Shown here one piece after another: positions 41,518 to 49,354 of a stretch of DNA of 64,000 bases. The notes under the pieces are model-generated. The model had not been told where the DNA came from. It worked only from the letters and a program-made list of their open reading frames with translations, and ran no database searches. The stretch comes from Chitinophaga barathri (GTDB lineage: Bacteria; Bacteroidota; Bacteroidia; Chitinophagales; Chitinophagaceae). How positions within the stretch are numbered: the stretch's first letter is position 1; every line of letters starts with the position of its first letter. A program made the translations under genes and the position numbers. The stretch covers positions 1-64,000 of the forward strand of contig NZ_RMBX01000004.1 of the NCBI RefSeq assembly GCF_003807585.1, given 5' to 3'.

Positions 41518-43065
41518 TCAGTCTTTTTGCGTATTCAACAATTGCGTAAGGTCAGTGATCGTGCGGAGCTTCAGTTCCTCCGCCTTTCCCCTCCTCATCA
41601 TCAGTGCGTAGGCGTTGTTAAAGCCGATGGGCTTCAGCCAGCTGAGCTTGTAGCGTTCGCTGAACTGCTGTTGCACAAAGGCGTAAACACTGTCTTTATT
41701 CCTCAGCTGCTCCGTGAGCGGCGATTGTAATATGACCAGCAGGCCCGTGCCCGTATATTCGGGATAAAGGTCTATCTGGTTGTTCGTCAATGCATCAAAA
41801 CAAATTTTCGTGCCACCTAATCCGGTTTTGGAATCCACACCCAGATCCGTGTGGCCGCGGATGAGCATTTTGTACATTTCGCAGAGGATGTATTGTTCCG
41901 TAAATATCTTGCTCCCGATGCGGATCACGCCTTTGTTCCCGGCGCGTGGCGGCAGCAGCAGCCGCTGTTCCTTCAAAAATGTCCTGGCTGCCTGTTCGGG
42001 ACTTTGTTTGAGATAATCCACCTGGTAGTTCAGGTAAGTCATCACGGAGTCATTGATCCGCCCGGCCAGCAGGTTGAGGGCATCGCCCAGTTCGGGGTAT
42101 TGTTCCAGTACGGACTGGCGTACCACTGGTGCCGCGTAATATGGCGGGAAGATGAATTTGTCATCTTCGAGGATAACAAGGTCGTATGCGCGGATGCGCC
42201 CGTCCGTGCTATATCCGCTTACCACATCCAGTTTGTTCTCATGCAGCGCCTGGTACATCACCGCGTCGTTGATCACCACGGTGGGGATGCGCAGTTTGTA
42301 GATACTTTTCAGGCCGAGATAACCGTCCTGCCGGCCCATGAACTCCGGGGTAAAACCGGCCAGCAATTTCCCTTTTGTGGCGGCGGGCAGCATGGCAAAA
42401 CAAAGTATGGCAATGCCGGCGCCGCTGAGCAGGAGTTTATATTTCCGCCAGTTGATCTTCTGGATGCGTGACAGCAGGAAGTCGAACAGCAGGGCGAGCA
42501 GCGCGGCGGGAATAGCGCCCGCGAGGATCATATTGGTATTATTCAGCGCGATGCCGCCGAAAATAAATTCCCCCAGTCCCCCGGCCGCAATGTAAGCCGC
42601 CAGGGTAGCCACGCCTACGTTGATCACCGCGGCGGTGCGGATGCCTGCTATCAGCACCGGCATGGCGAGCGGCAGCTCCACTTTAAAAAGCACCTGCCAG
42701 GGCGTCATGCCCATGCCTTTGGCGGCTTCTTTTACGTAGGCGTCCACACCGGTGATGCCGGTGTAGGTATTGCGGATGATGGGTAGTAATGCGTAGAGGA
42801 ACAATGCGAAGATGGCGGGTTTGGGTCCGATGCCCAGGAGCGGTATGAGAAATCCGAGCAAGGCGATGCTGGGGATGGTTTGCAGCACGCCCGCAAATCC
42901 CAGCACGGTGCCCGCCAGTTTTAATCTTTTGGCGATGAGGATGCCCAGCGGTACGCCCACTGCAATGGCAATGCCCACGCTCACCAGGGTGAGGCTGATG
43001 TGCGTAAGCGTTTGCTGCAGCAGCTTGTCGGACTGCGAGGCCAGGAATTCAAAAAATCCGTTCAT
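41518..43065 (-). CDS. fused OpuB-type permease and substrate-binding domain
   Basis: 515 residues. Residues 1-200 are an ABC permease (ISLTLVSVGIAIAVGVPLG; LQTIPSIALLGFLIPLLGIG; EAA loop VKEAAKGMGMTPWQVLFKV). After a helix at 212-230 comes a type-II (OpuAC) binding domain. Its halves are in swapped order. The usual second half is at 241-370 (EFMGRQDGY, STDGRIRAYDLVILEDDK, FPPYYAAPVVR). The usual first half is at 381-505 (IRIGSKIFTEQ, LGGTKICFDAL, DLYPEYTGT, GFNNAYAL). Betaine/choline and the ergothioneine transporter EgtU share this architecture in unswapped form. The egtBD genes downstream favour ergothioneine. Confidence 0.88.
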   Translation of the reverse strand: MNGFFEFLASQSDKLLQQTLTHISLTLVSVGIAIAVGVPLGILIAKRLKLAGTVLGFAGVLQTIPSIALLGFLIPLLGIGPKPAIFALFLYALLPIIRNTYTGITGVDAYVKEAAKGMGMTPWQVLFKVELPLAMPVLIAGIRTAAVINVGVATLAAYIAAGGLGEFIFGGIALNNTNMILAGAIPAALLALLFDFLLSRIQKINWRKYKLLLSGAGIAILCFAMLPAATKGKLLAGFTPEFMGRQDGYLGLKSIYKLRIPTVVINDAVMYQALHENKLDVVSGYSTDGRIRAYDLVILEDDKFIFPPYYAAPVVRQSVLEQYPELGDALNLLAGRINDSVMTYLNYQVDYLKQSPEQAARTFLKEQRLLLPPRAGNKGVIRIGSKIFTEQYILCEMYKMLIRGHTDLGVDSKTGLGGTKICFDALTNNQIDLYPEYTGTGLLVILQSPLTEQLRNKDSVYAFVQQQFSERYKLSWLKPIGFNNAYALMMRRGKAEELKLRTITDLTQLLNTQKD

Positions 43066-43793
43066 TGCGGTTCATATTGTCCTTTCAGGAAGTTGCTTAC
43101 AAATTCATTCACAGGCTGGTCGCGGAGTTCTTCCGGAGTACCCAGCTGCACGATCTTTCCTTTGTCCATCAGGCAGATGCGGTCGCCGAGGGCAAAAGCG
43201 TCCTGTATATCATGGGTCACCATGATGATGGTTTTTTCCCGGAACTCATCCAGCTCCGCGAATTCCTTGCGGATGCGGTGGCGGGTGACGGGGTCCAGGG
43301 CGCCGAAAGGTTCGTCCATGAGAAGCACCGGCGGGTTCGCTGCGAGGGCGCGCGCAAGGCCTACTCTTTGCTGCTGGCCGCCACTCAGCTCGTGCGGGAA
43401 CATATGTGCGTGGGTATCCCGGCTGAGGCCGAGTTTGGTGAGCAGCGTATCCGTTCTTTCATGAATGCGCTGTTTGTCCCATTGTTCCAGCTTTGGCACC
43501 ACGGCGATATTTTCTTCCACGGTGTAGTGGGGGAACAGGCCGGTTTGCTGCAATACATAACCCATCTGCCGGCGGAGCATTTCAGGCTGGAGGTCGCGGG
43601 TGTTCGTACCGCGGAAAAACACTTCGCCGCCGTCAGGCTCCAGCAGGCGGTTGATCATGCGCAGGGTGGTGGTTTTGCCGCAGCCGCTGGTACCTAGCAG
43701 GATGAGGTTCTCGCCTTCCGCAACGGTAAAGGAGACGTCCTGCACGGCGGGCTTTCCGCCGAAATTTTTCCGGAGATGCCGTACTTCAATCAT
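43062..43793 (-). CDS. OpuBA/EgtV-type ABC ATPase
   Basis: 243 residues. Walker A LLGTSGCGKTTTLRMI (about 32-47), Q-loop VLQQTGLFPHYTV, signature ELSGGQQQRVGLARAL, Walker B PVLLMDEPFGALDPV, and H-loop MVTHDIQ. No C-terminal CBS domains, unlike osmoregulated ProV or OpuAA, which supports a non-osmotic substrate. It overlaps the permease start by 4 nt (ATGA-type) and the reductase stop by 8 nt, so all three are translationally coupled. It energises the fused permease. Confidence 0.92.
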   Translation of the reverse strand: MIEVRHLRKNFGGKPAVQDVSFTVAEGENLILLGTSGCGKTTTLRMINRLLEPDGGEVFFRGTNTRDLQPEMLRRQMGYVLQQTGLFPHYTVEENIAVVPKLEQWDKQRIHERTDTLLTKLGLSRDTHAHMFPHELSGGQQQRVGLARALAANPPVLLMDEPFGALDPVTRHRIRKEFAELDEFREKTIIMVTHDIQDAFALGDRICLMDKGKIVQLGTPEELRDQPVNEFVSNFLKGQYEPQ

Positions 43794-45159
43794 TATCGAG
43801 CGAAAGGAAAAGATTATTTAAGGATTCAGAAAATGTGGGATGCGCAAATGCGGTATCCCGCAGTTGTTCATATGTGATGTTGCCCGTCATGGCCATTTGC
43901 AGTACACTCATGATCTCGCCGCCGCTGACGGACAAAATGGCCGCGCCCAGTATCTGTTTGTTCTCCGTATTGATCACCGCTTTCATCAGCCCGCGGGTAT
44001 CGCCCGTTTCAATACCCCTGGCCACCCGGCTGAGGGGTAGCGTCGCTACTTTGATCTTAAAGCCCTGTTTAAGGGCTTCTTTTTCAGTCAAACCTACACG
44101 ACCAAGTTCCGGGTCGGTGAACATACAATAGGGTATCATACGGTCTTTAATGCTCAGGTTCTGTTTGTCAATAATATTATGGGCCACAATAAGGTGATCG
44201 TTATAGGAAATGTGCGTAAAAGCGGGGCCTCCTTTCACGTCTCCCATCGCGTAAATACCGGGAGCGGAGGTTTCCAGCCTGTCATTCACTTCAATGTAAC
44301 CGTGCGGGCCTGTTTTGACGCCGGCCAGCGAAAGGTTCAGCTCTTCCGTATTCGGCGCCCTTCCCGCGGCTACCAGCAGGTGGCTGCAGGTGATGCGTTT
44401 TTCCTCACTGTGCTGCATCAACGTCAGCTCCGTTTGTCCGTCTAAATTACGGGATACTTTGTTAACCGCGGCATTTGTCAGAAAGGTAACATTATCTTCT
44501 TCAAGTATCTGCCGGATGCAGGCCGCAACGTCATCGTCTTCCTTCTCCAGCGGGGCGGCATTACGCTCCAGGATGGTCACGCGGCTGCCAAAGCGGGCGT
44601 ACATCTGCCCCAGTTCCATCGCGATGTAACCGCTGCCAATGATGGCCAGGTGTTCCGGTATTTTGTCGAGATCGAGGATGGTGGTGGAGGTGAGATAAGG
44701 AATGTCCGCAAGACCGGGGATTGCCGGAATCATGGGCCTTGCGCCGGTATTGATGAAGATATGTTCCGCGCTCAGGGTTTCTCCGTTCACACTCAAAGTA
44801 TCAGGCCCGGTGAAGGAGGCCGTGCCTGAAAACATCTCAAGGTTTTTGATGTCTTTTACACCTTTTTCAAGGCCGGAACGGAAGCGGTTCACCACCTCAT
44901 TTTTCCTGTCCAGGACAGCGGAAAGGTTCAGCTGCGAAGGATCGGAAGGAATACCGAAGGCCTGCGCCTTTCGGGAGAGATAGCTTAGCCGGGCCACGGC
45001 TATCATGGTTTTGGTGGGAGTACAGCCGTCGTTCACGCAGGTGCCGCCGAGAAAACGTTTTTCGATGAGTGCGGTACGGCGGCCAGCCGCGGCGAGTTTT
45101 TTGGCAAGCGGGATCCCCGCCTGGCCGGCACCGATAACAATTGCGTCAAATTTGTTCAT
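43786..45159 (-). CDS. FAD-dependent disulfide reductase, mercuric-reductase-like
   Basis: 457 residues, class I pyridine nucleotide-disulfide oxidoreductase. FAD fold at the N-terminus (IVIGAGQAGIPLAKKLAAAG), the redox pair in GGTCVNDGCTPTKTMIA (C-x4-C, about 38-54), NAD(P) fold LAIIGSGYIAMELGQMYARF, FAD motif GIYAMGDVKGGPAF and the C-terminal dimer domain with AHPTFSESLNN, which brings the catalytic His. It lacks a mercury-binding HMA domain. As the first gene of the egt operon it may reduce the ergothioneine disulfide. Glutathione, lipoamide or another disulfide remain possible. Confidence 0.9.
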   Translation of the reverse strand: MNKFDAIVIGAGQAGIPLAKKLAAAGRRTALIEKRFLGGTCVNDGCTPTKTMIAVARLSYLSRKAQAFGIPSDPSQLNLSAVLDRKNEVVNRFRSGLEKGVKDIKNLEMFSGTASFTGPDTLSVNGETLSAEHIFINTGARPMIPAIPGLADIPYLTSTTILDLDKIPEHLAIIGSGYIAMELGQMYARFGSRVTILERNAAPLEKEDDDVAACIRQILEEDNVTFLTNAAVNKVSRNLDGQTELTLMQHSEEKRITCSHLLVAAGRAPNTEELNLSLAGVKTGPHGYIEVNDRLETSAPGIYAMGDVKGGPAFTHISYNDHLIVAHNIIDKQNLSIKDRMIPYCMFTDPELGRVGLTEKEALKQGFKIKVATLPLSRVARGIETGDTRGLMKAVINTENKQILGAAILSVSGGEIMSVLQMAMTGNITYEQLRDTAFAHPTFSESLNNLFLSLDND

Positions 45160-45180
45160 GTCTCAGTTTTACAGGGCTTG

Positions 45181-45188
45181 TAAAGCTA
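45181..45188 (-). promoter_or_regulatory. -7 element of the egt operon
   Basis: TAGCTTTA (minus strand) matches TAnnTTTG in 7 of 8 positions, 21 nt upstream of the reductase ATG at 45159. Confidence 0.4.
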
Positions 45189-45324
45189 GTATAACAGGTG
45201 CAGGCAGTGCAATGTTCATACCATGGTTTGCGTGGTGGGAAAGGTGAGGGCTGGAATATACCGGATGACCGGAGCAATATTCCGTTTGGGAAAGACCGGA
45301 GCATAGCATGTAAACCCCAATCCC

Positions 45325-45403
45325 ATCATATACGATCGGTATAGGATCGCTATAAGATCGCTATAGGGTCGCTATAGGATAAGATTTGGTAAAAAAGTAC
45401 CAA
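45325..45403 (+). repeat. five phased 11-bp repeats plus TTGGTA-A6-type dyad
   Basis: Read on the minus strand, 45379-45325 gives TCCTATAGCGA, CCCTATAGCGA, TCTTATAGCGA, TCCTATACCGA, TCGTATATGAT, five units of 11 bp. Next to it TTGGTAAAAAAGTACCAA (45386-45403) is an inverted repeat TTGGTA-N6-TACCAA, ending 13 bp before the TauE-like gene. Both parts match the array at 27973-28082. It lies in the 257-bp divergent space between the egt operon and the TauE-like gene. Confidence 0.6.
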
Positions 45404-45416
45404 TGAACTGAAGAGA

Positions 45417-46169
45417 ATGCCATATTTTGTACAGATGATCCTCGAACTCTGCCTGATATTTTTTCTCATAGCGCTGGTGTATTCCTCCGCCGGTTTTGGT
45501 GGGGGCTCCAGTTATCTTGCCTTGCTGGCATTGTACGGCATCGGTTTCCAGCTCGTGAAATCCACCGCGTTGATCTGTAATGTGGCCGTGGTAGCGGGCG
45601 GGGTGTGGCAATTTCACGCCAGCGGGCAGCTGCCGTGGAAAAAGGCCATGCAGCTGAGTGTTTTTAGTGTCCCGATGGCTTTTATTGGCAGTTATATGCC
45701 ATTGAAACAGGAAGCATTTTTCCTGCTGCTGGGTATTGCGCTGGTGCTGGCGGCTGTATTGATGGGTGTGAAGCTGGTGAAGGAAAAACAATACACGGTA
45801 AAGGGACAGCGGGGGTGGCAGTTTACGGCGGTGGGAGGAGGGATCGGTTTTTTGTCCGGTATCACGGGCATTGGCGGGGGTATTTACCTGGCGCCGGTTT
45901 TAAGGTTGGGCCGTTATGATACCCCCAAACATATTGCAGGATTGTGCAGCTTTTTTATTTTGGTGAATTCATTGGCGGGGCTGCTGGGGCAGTGGGCCAA
46001 AAATGCGGTGGTGTTCCGTGCGGAGGTGACGCTGCCATTGCTGGCGGCGGTGATAGTGGGCGGGCAGATCGGTTCGAGGCTGAGCGCCGCCATATTGAAG
46101 CCACGCTGGGTGGAAGTGGCTACGGCCGTGCTGATCCTGTATGCGGGCGTAAGGATGCTGCTGAAATAA
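45417..46169 (+). CDS. TauE/SafE-family sulfite exporter-like permease
   Basis: 250 residues with about eight membrane helices in the two-repeat TauE/SafE layout: IFFLIALVYSSAGFGGGSSY (first repeat, motif G-x-G-G-G) and GIGFLSGITGIGGGIYLAPV (second repeat, motif G-x-G-G-G). Family members export sulfite, sulfoacetate or related organosulfur compounds. The start at 45417 follows AAGAGA. Divergent from the egt operon, a sulfur pathway, which may be coincidence. Regulated through the phased repeat region upstream, by position. Confidence 0.85.
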   Translation: MPYFVQMILELCLIFFLIALVYSSAGFGGGSSYLALLALYGIGFQLVKSTALICNVAVVAGGVWQFHASGQLPWKKAMQLSVFSVPMAFIGSYMPLKQEAFFLLLGIALVLAAVLMGVKLVKEKQYTVKGQRGWQFTAVGGGIGFLSGITGIGGGIYLAPVLRLGRYDTPKHIAGLCSFFILVNSLAGLLGQWAKNAVVFRAEVTLPLLAAVIVGGQIGSRLSAAILKPRWVEVATAVLILYAGVRMLLK

Positions 46170-46175
46170 ACGCTC

Positions 46176-47144
46176 TTATCCACCAATCACGGACATACTT
46201 TCCAGGACTTTCCCCGCATTCGCGCGTTCTGCTTCAAAGCCGTTCACATACTTGCCGGCAACGGCTGATCTGATCTCATGCATCAGCAGGTCATCCGGCA
46301 TTCCTTCTCTCATCAGGTCGCGCACATTCAGCGTATCGTGCCCATACAAACAGGTTTTCATTCCGCCGGTGGGCGTAATGCGCAGGCGGTTGCAGCTGCC
46401 GCAAAATGTTCTGCTGAAAGCGGGGATCACGCCAATATTCCCGGTATGCCCGGGGATGTGATAACTGAGGGAAGTGCTGCCCGGCGGGTCGGGAAGTTTA
46501 TGCAGGTCAAATTCGCGGCCGATGTGATCCAGTATACGCCGGTAATGCCATTGTATGCCTGAAAAACCGTTGCCCTGGCCGTTGAAAGGCATTTCTTCAA
46601 TGAACCGTACGGAGATGGCCTGGTGCCGGGTTAAAGCGGTGAACGCCGTAAGTTCATCCGTATTTACCTCATTCATTACCACCATATTGATCTTCACTTC
46701 CATGTCATATTCCAGCAGGGTTTGCAGTGTATGCGTCACGGCGTTGAGTTGGTCGCGGCGGGTGATCTGTTGGAAACGGTCCGGGTGCAGTGTATCCAGG
46801 CTGAGGTTTATTTTACGGATGCCGAGCCTGTGCAGTGCGGGAATAAACGGAGCGGTGAGCACGCCGTTAGTAGTGACGGACACTTCGCAATGAGCGGAAA
46901 GTATCTCCAGCAGCGAAAGCAGGTCTTTACGCAGGAAAGGTTCTCCGCCGGTGATGCGCACTCTTTGAACGCCTTCAGCAGCCAGCAGCTGTACCAGCCG
47001 GGTGATCTCCTCGTAAGAAAGGAGCGACGCGCGGTCCATGAACTGCATCTTTTCCGGCATACAATAAGTACAGCGGAGATTGCAGCGGTCGGTTACAGCC
47101 AGGCGGAGGTAACTTACCTGCCGGCCGTGTTGGTCCATCAGCAT
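46176..47144 (-). CDS. moaA: GTP 3',8-cyclase MoaA
   Basis: 322 residues from the ATG at 47144. The frame extends to 47201 but there it overlaps the previous gene. Radical SAM motif DRCNLRCTYCMPEKMQF (C-x3-C-x2-C). The second cluster is in FCGSCNRLRITPTGGMKTCL (C-x2-C-x13-C). The C-terminus ends VIGG, the double glycine needed for activity. It turns GTP into 3',8-cyclo-GTP, first step of molybdenum cofactor synthesis. Its ATG is 1 nt after the stop of the upstream gene (TGATATG), so translation is coupled. Confidence 0.95.
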   Translation of the reverse strand: MLMDQHGRQVSYLRLAVTDRCNLRCTYCMPEKMQFMDRASLLSYEEITRLVQLLAAEGVQRVRITGGEPFLRKDLLSLLEILSAHCEVSVTTNGVLTAPFIPALHRLGIRKINLSLDTLHPDRFQQITRRDQLNAVTHTLQTLLEYDMEVKINMVVMNEVNTDELTAFTALTRHQAISVRFIEEMPFNGQGNGFSGIQWHYRRILDHIGREFDLHKLPDPPGSTSLSYHIPGHTGNIGVIPAFSRTFCGSCNRLRITPTGGMKTCLYGHDTLNVRDLMREGMPDDLLMHEIRSAVAGKYVNGFEAERANAGKVLESMSVIGG

Positions 47145-47145
47145 A

Positions 47146-47520
47146 TCAGCAGGTTTTCCCGGCATTCGGATTCTCGAAAGCCTGGCTGTCATCCTCATCA
47201 CGAACGGTCAGGCATTTAAAATCTTTTTCCACCAATATTTTCAGTTCTGAACCATCGGGATTTTTGAGGCTGAAATCCAGGCTGGTTTCATCAGTGTCCA
47301 GCATCTGGCTGAAATAAGGCGCGGGTATGCCCAGGTGCACGCCCCAGCCTTCCAGCTTGACGGCCGGCGCAAAAAGATTCTCACGCGAGCGTATGCAAAA
47401 GTGCAGTGCATGCGCGCCAATCCAGGTGTGTTCTTCCACTTTGCCCGTTTCCCTGATCCTGGCAACGTCTGCCTGATCGAGCCGGTAGCGGATGCTGTTT
47501 CCCCTGATCCTGATTTTCAT
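47146..47520 (-). CDS. Moco-cluster protein of unknown function (DUF7009-like)
   Basis: 124 residues: KIRIRGNSIRYRLDQADVAR, then FCIRSRENLFAPAVKLEGWG, YFSQMLDTDETSLDFSL and ILVEKDFKCLTVRDEDDS. It ends in GKTC. Conserved in position with moaA in Bacteroidota Moco clusters as I recall the family, but with no reported activity. All-beta character with several charged pairs. The overlap with moaA translation suggests a stoichiometric partner. It is the first gene of the moaA unit, with a -7-like TAACTTTA at 47555-47548. Confidence 0.7.
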   Translation of the reverse strand: MKIRIRGNSIRYRLDQADVARIRETGKVEEHTWIGAHALHFCIRSRENLFAPAVKLEGWGVHLGIPAPYFSQMLDTDETSLDFSLKNPDGSELKILVEKDFKCLTVRDEDDSQAFENPNAGKTC

Positions 47521-47562
47521 AATGAGATATTTTATGTTAGGTCTTTTTAAAGTTAACGAATT

Positions 47563-47594
47563 ATGACGGTGTTATTGTAGCTTTATACCGTCAT
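47563..47594. promoter_or_regulatory. ATGACGGT-N16-ACCGTCAT dyad between moaA and moaD units
   Basis: A perfect 8-bp inverted repeat (47563-47570 and 47587-47594) lies in the 72-bp divergent region. It brackets TAGCTTTA (47578-47585), the likely -7 box of moaD, and overlaps the moaD ATG. A dimeric repressor here could switch both Moco units off. Confidence 0.45.
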
Positions 47595-47826
47595 GAAGAT
47601 TATGTTTTTCGGGATCGCCAAAGAGCTGGCCGGCGGCGCTACGCTGGAAATAACGGAAAAACCGGGAACGGTAGGCCAGTTCCGTGAATGGCTGATCCGG
47701 CAATATCCCGCCATGCGGGAATTGCGGAAAGTGATGATCGCCGTGAACAAAACATACGCCACCGATGAGCAAACTATTGCTGATGACGACGAAATAGCCG
47801 TTATTCCTCCCCTGAGCGGCGGGTAA
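47593..47826 (+). CDS. moaD: molybdopterin synthase sulfur carrier subunit MoaD
   Basis: 77 residues, ubiquitin-like fold. The C-terminus is IPPLSGG, the diglycine that carries the thiocarboxylate. Motifs KIMFFGIAKELAGG and VMIAVNKTYATDEQTIADDD fit the family. It donates sulfur to the MoaE subunit. moaE begins 12 nt downstream. The -7-like box places transcription start within a few bases of the ATG, so the mRNA may be leaderless. Confidence 0.93.
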   Translation: MKIMFFGIAKELAGGATLEITEKPGTVGQFREWLIRQYPAMRELRKVMIAVNKTYATDEQTIADDDEIAVIPPLSGG

Positions 47827-47837
47827 AAAATTACAAG

Positions 47838-48254
47838 ATGGAATCACTGATCAAAATTGTTTCAGACATACAAACTGAGGAAGCCATCCGTTTCGTTGAA
47901 TCTCCCGGAAGCGGCGGGGTGGTGACTTTCATCGGTACCGTGCGCAACCAGACGAAGGGCAAACCCGTGCTGAAATTGTTCTTTGAAAGCTACGAGCCCA
48001 TGGCAATTCTTGAAATGGAAAAGATCGCGCAGCAGGCGTTTGAACAATGGGATGTGCAGCGTATCGCCATCATTCACGCCATCGGTGAAAAACTGCCCGG
48101 CGAAGAAGTAGTGGTAATAGCTGTAGCCGCCCCGCATCGCGGAGCCGCTTTTTCCGCCTGCCAGTATGCGATAGATACCCTCAAAGAGACCGTCCCCATC
48201 TGGAAACAGGAATTCTTTGAAGACGGCGCCGTATGGGTGGCGGCGCATCCCTGA
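47838..48254 (+). CDS. moaE: molybdopterin synthase catalytic subunit MoaE
   Basis: 138 residues, as expected. Motifs are PGSGGVVTFIGTVRNQTKGK, LFFESYEPMAILEM, and IAVAAPHRGAAFSACQYAID followed by ETVPIWKQEFFEDG (catalytic lysine in PIWKQE). With MoaD it converts cyclic pyranopterin monophosphate to molybdopterin by adding two sulfurs. Two-gene operon with moaD. Convergent with mobA, 23 nt between the stops. Confidence 0.94.
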   Translation: MESLIKIVSDIQTEEAIRFVESPGSGGVVTFIGTVRNQTKGKPVLKLFFESYEPMAILEMEKIAQQAFEQWDVQRIAIIHAIGEKLPGEEVVVIAVAAPHRGAAFSACQYAIDTLKETVPIWKQEFFEDGAVWVAAHP

Positions 48255-48277
48255 CAATTCCATATCATATCCTTCCA

Positions 48278-48847
48278 TCATTTCAGTTTCTCCTTCGCAT
48301 TTTCCATCTCCTCCGGTGTATTGGCATTGTATTGCTCACGCCTGTACGGGTTCTCTATCAGCGCCACTTCCATGCCGGATAGTGTTTTACGCGGACAGGT
48401 CTTCCCTTCCCTGAAATCGTTTGCCAGCTGTTCCAGCGCGGCAGGCTCCCATATCGCGATGAGCGGTTCGGGCTGCTCGTTGAACGGGCTGATGAAAGAA
48501 GTAGCCGCCAGCCGGGGCTGGCGTTTTTCCAGCAGCAGCGAAATGCTTTGCGCGCTGATCAGCGGCAGGTCGCAGGCGAGTACCAGCCATGACGCGGCCG
48601 GGTCATGGGCATATGCGCTCAGCAGCCCGGCAGACGGGCCTGCGCCTTCCACACTGTCGTGGATGATATTCCCGCAGCCGGGGAACTCCTGGCCTTCGCG
48701 GGCGGAGAGCCATACCTCCGGTACAAATTCTTTCAGCAAGTTGTACAGGTATTGCCACTGGGGCAACCCGTGATAGGAGATGGTGCTTTTGTCCTGCTGC
48801 ATTCGCAGGCTTTTGCCGCCGCACAATACCAGTCCTTTAAGCGCCAT
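48278..48847 (-). CDS. mobA: molybdenum cofactor guanylyltransferase MobA-like
   Basis: 189 residues from the ATG at 48847. The frame runs to 48883 inside moaC. The nucleotide-binding signature is LVLCGGKSLRMQQDKSTI (about 5-22, G-G-x-S-x-R-M), then DSVEGAGPSAGLLSAYA and LVLACDLPLISAQS. It attaches GMP (or a nucleotide) to molybdopterin, giving the bis-MGD form used by DMSO-reductase-family enzymes such as the nitrate reductase below. Its ATG lies 11 nt inside moaC and its ribosome site GGGAGG is in moaC codons: translational coupling. Confidence 0.9.
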   Translation of the reverse strand: MALKGLVLCGGKSLRMQQDKSTISYHGLPQWQYLYNLLKEFVPEVWLSAREGQEFPGCGNIIHDSVEGAGPSAGLLSAYAHDPAASWLVLACDLPLISAQSISLLLEKRQPRLAATSFISPFNEQPEPLIAIWEPAALEQLANDFREGKTCPRKTLSGMEVALIENPYRREQYNANTPEEMENAKEKLK

Positions 48848-49316
48848 GTTTACCTCCCGTTTTTGTAATGAGTTTTGTACCATTGATCACCATTTCCATG
48901 GAAAGGGCTTTGCACATATCGTATACTGTCAGCGCGGCCACGCTTGCGCCGGTGAGGGCTTCCATTTCCACGCCCGTTTTGCCAAAGGTTTTCACGGTGC
49001 AGCGGATCACGGCTTCTTCTCCTTCCAGTTTGATGTCCACGCTGCAATGGTTTAACAGTAAAGTATGACAGAGTGGGATCAGTTCCGGCGTTTTTTTAGC
49101 GGCCATAATACCCGCGATGATCGCGGTCTGGAATACCGCGCCTTTTTTGGTGACAAGCTCCTGCCCGCTGATGCAGCTGCGCACGGCCGGGGGCAGGTAC
49201 ACACGGCTTTGCGCCACGGCTGTTCTTTCCGTATCGGCCTTGCCGCCCACGTCCACCATCTGCGGCCGGTCCTGTTCATCCAGGTGGGTAAAGGCCGTAT
49301 TTGACGCATTGCTCAT
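48837..49316 (-). CDS. moaC: cyclic pyranopterin monophosphate synthase MoaC
   Basis: 159 residues. Family signatures are PQMVDVGGKADTERTAVAQS, then AAKKTPELIPLCHTLLLNH, and VEMEALTGASVAALTVYDMC followed by KALSMEMVI. It rearranges the MoaA product into cPMP. Overlaps mobA by 11 nt. Its start is only 38 bp from the divergent moeA start, so the two promoters must overlap. Confidence 0.95.
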   Translation of the reverse strand: MSNASNTAFTHLDEQDRPQMVDVGGKADTERTAVAQSRVYLPPAVRSCISGQELVTKKGAVFQTAIIAGIMAAKKTPELIPLCHTLLLNHCSVDIKLEGEEAVIRCTVKTFGKTGVEMEALTGASVAALTVYDMCKALSMEMVINGTKLITKTGGKHGA

Positions 49317-49354
49317 AATTGAATAAATTTATCGTAACAAAAAAGTGTTTGCTT

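Noticed and set aside
41518-43793. Plain osmotic glycine-betaine transporter
   Set aside because: It is not excluded, but the ATPase lacks CBS domains and the operon contains egtB and egtD, so ergothioneine is the better first guess.
47146-47201. Longer moaA start at 47201
   Set aside because: It would overlap the upstream gene by 56 nt and add residues before the conserved start region. The ATG at 47144, 1 nt after the upstream stop, is preferred.
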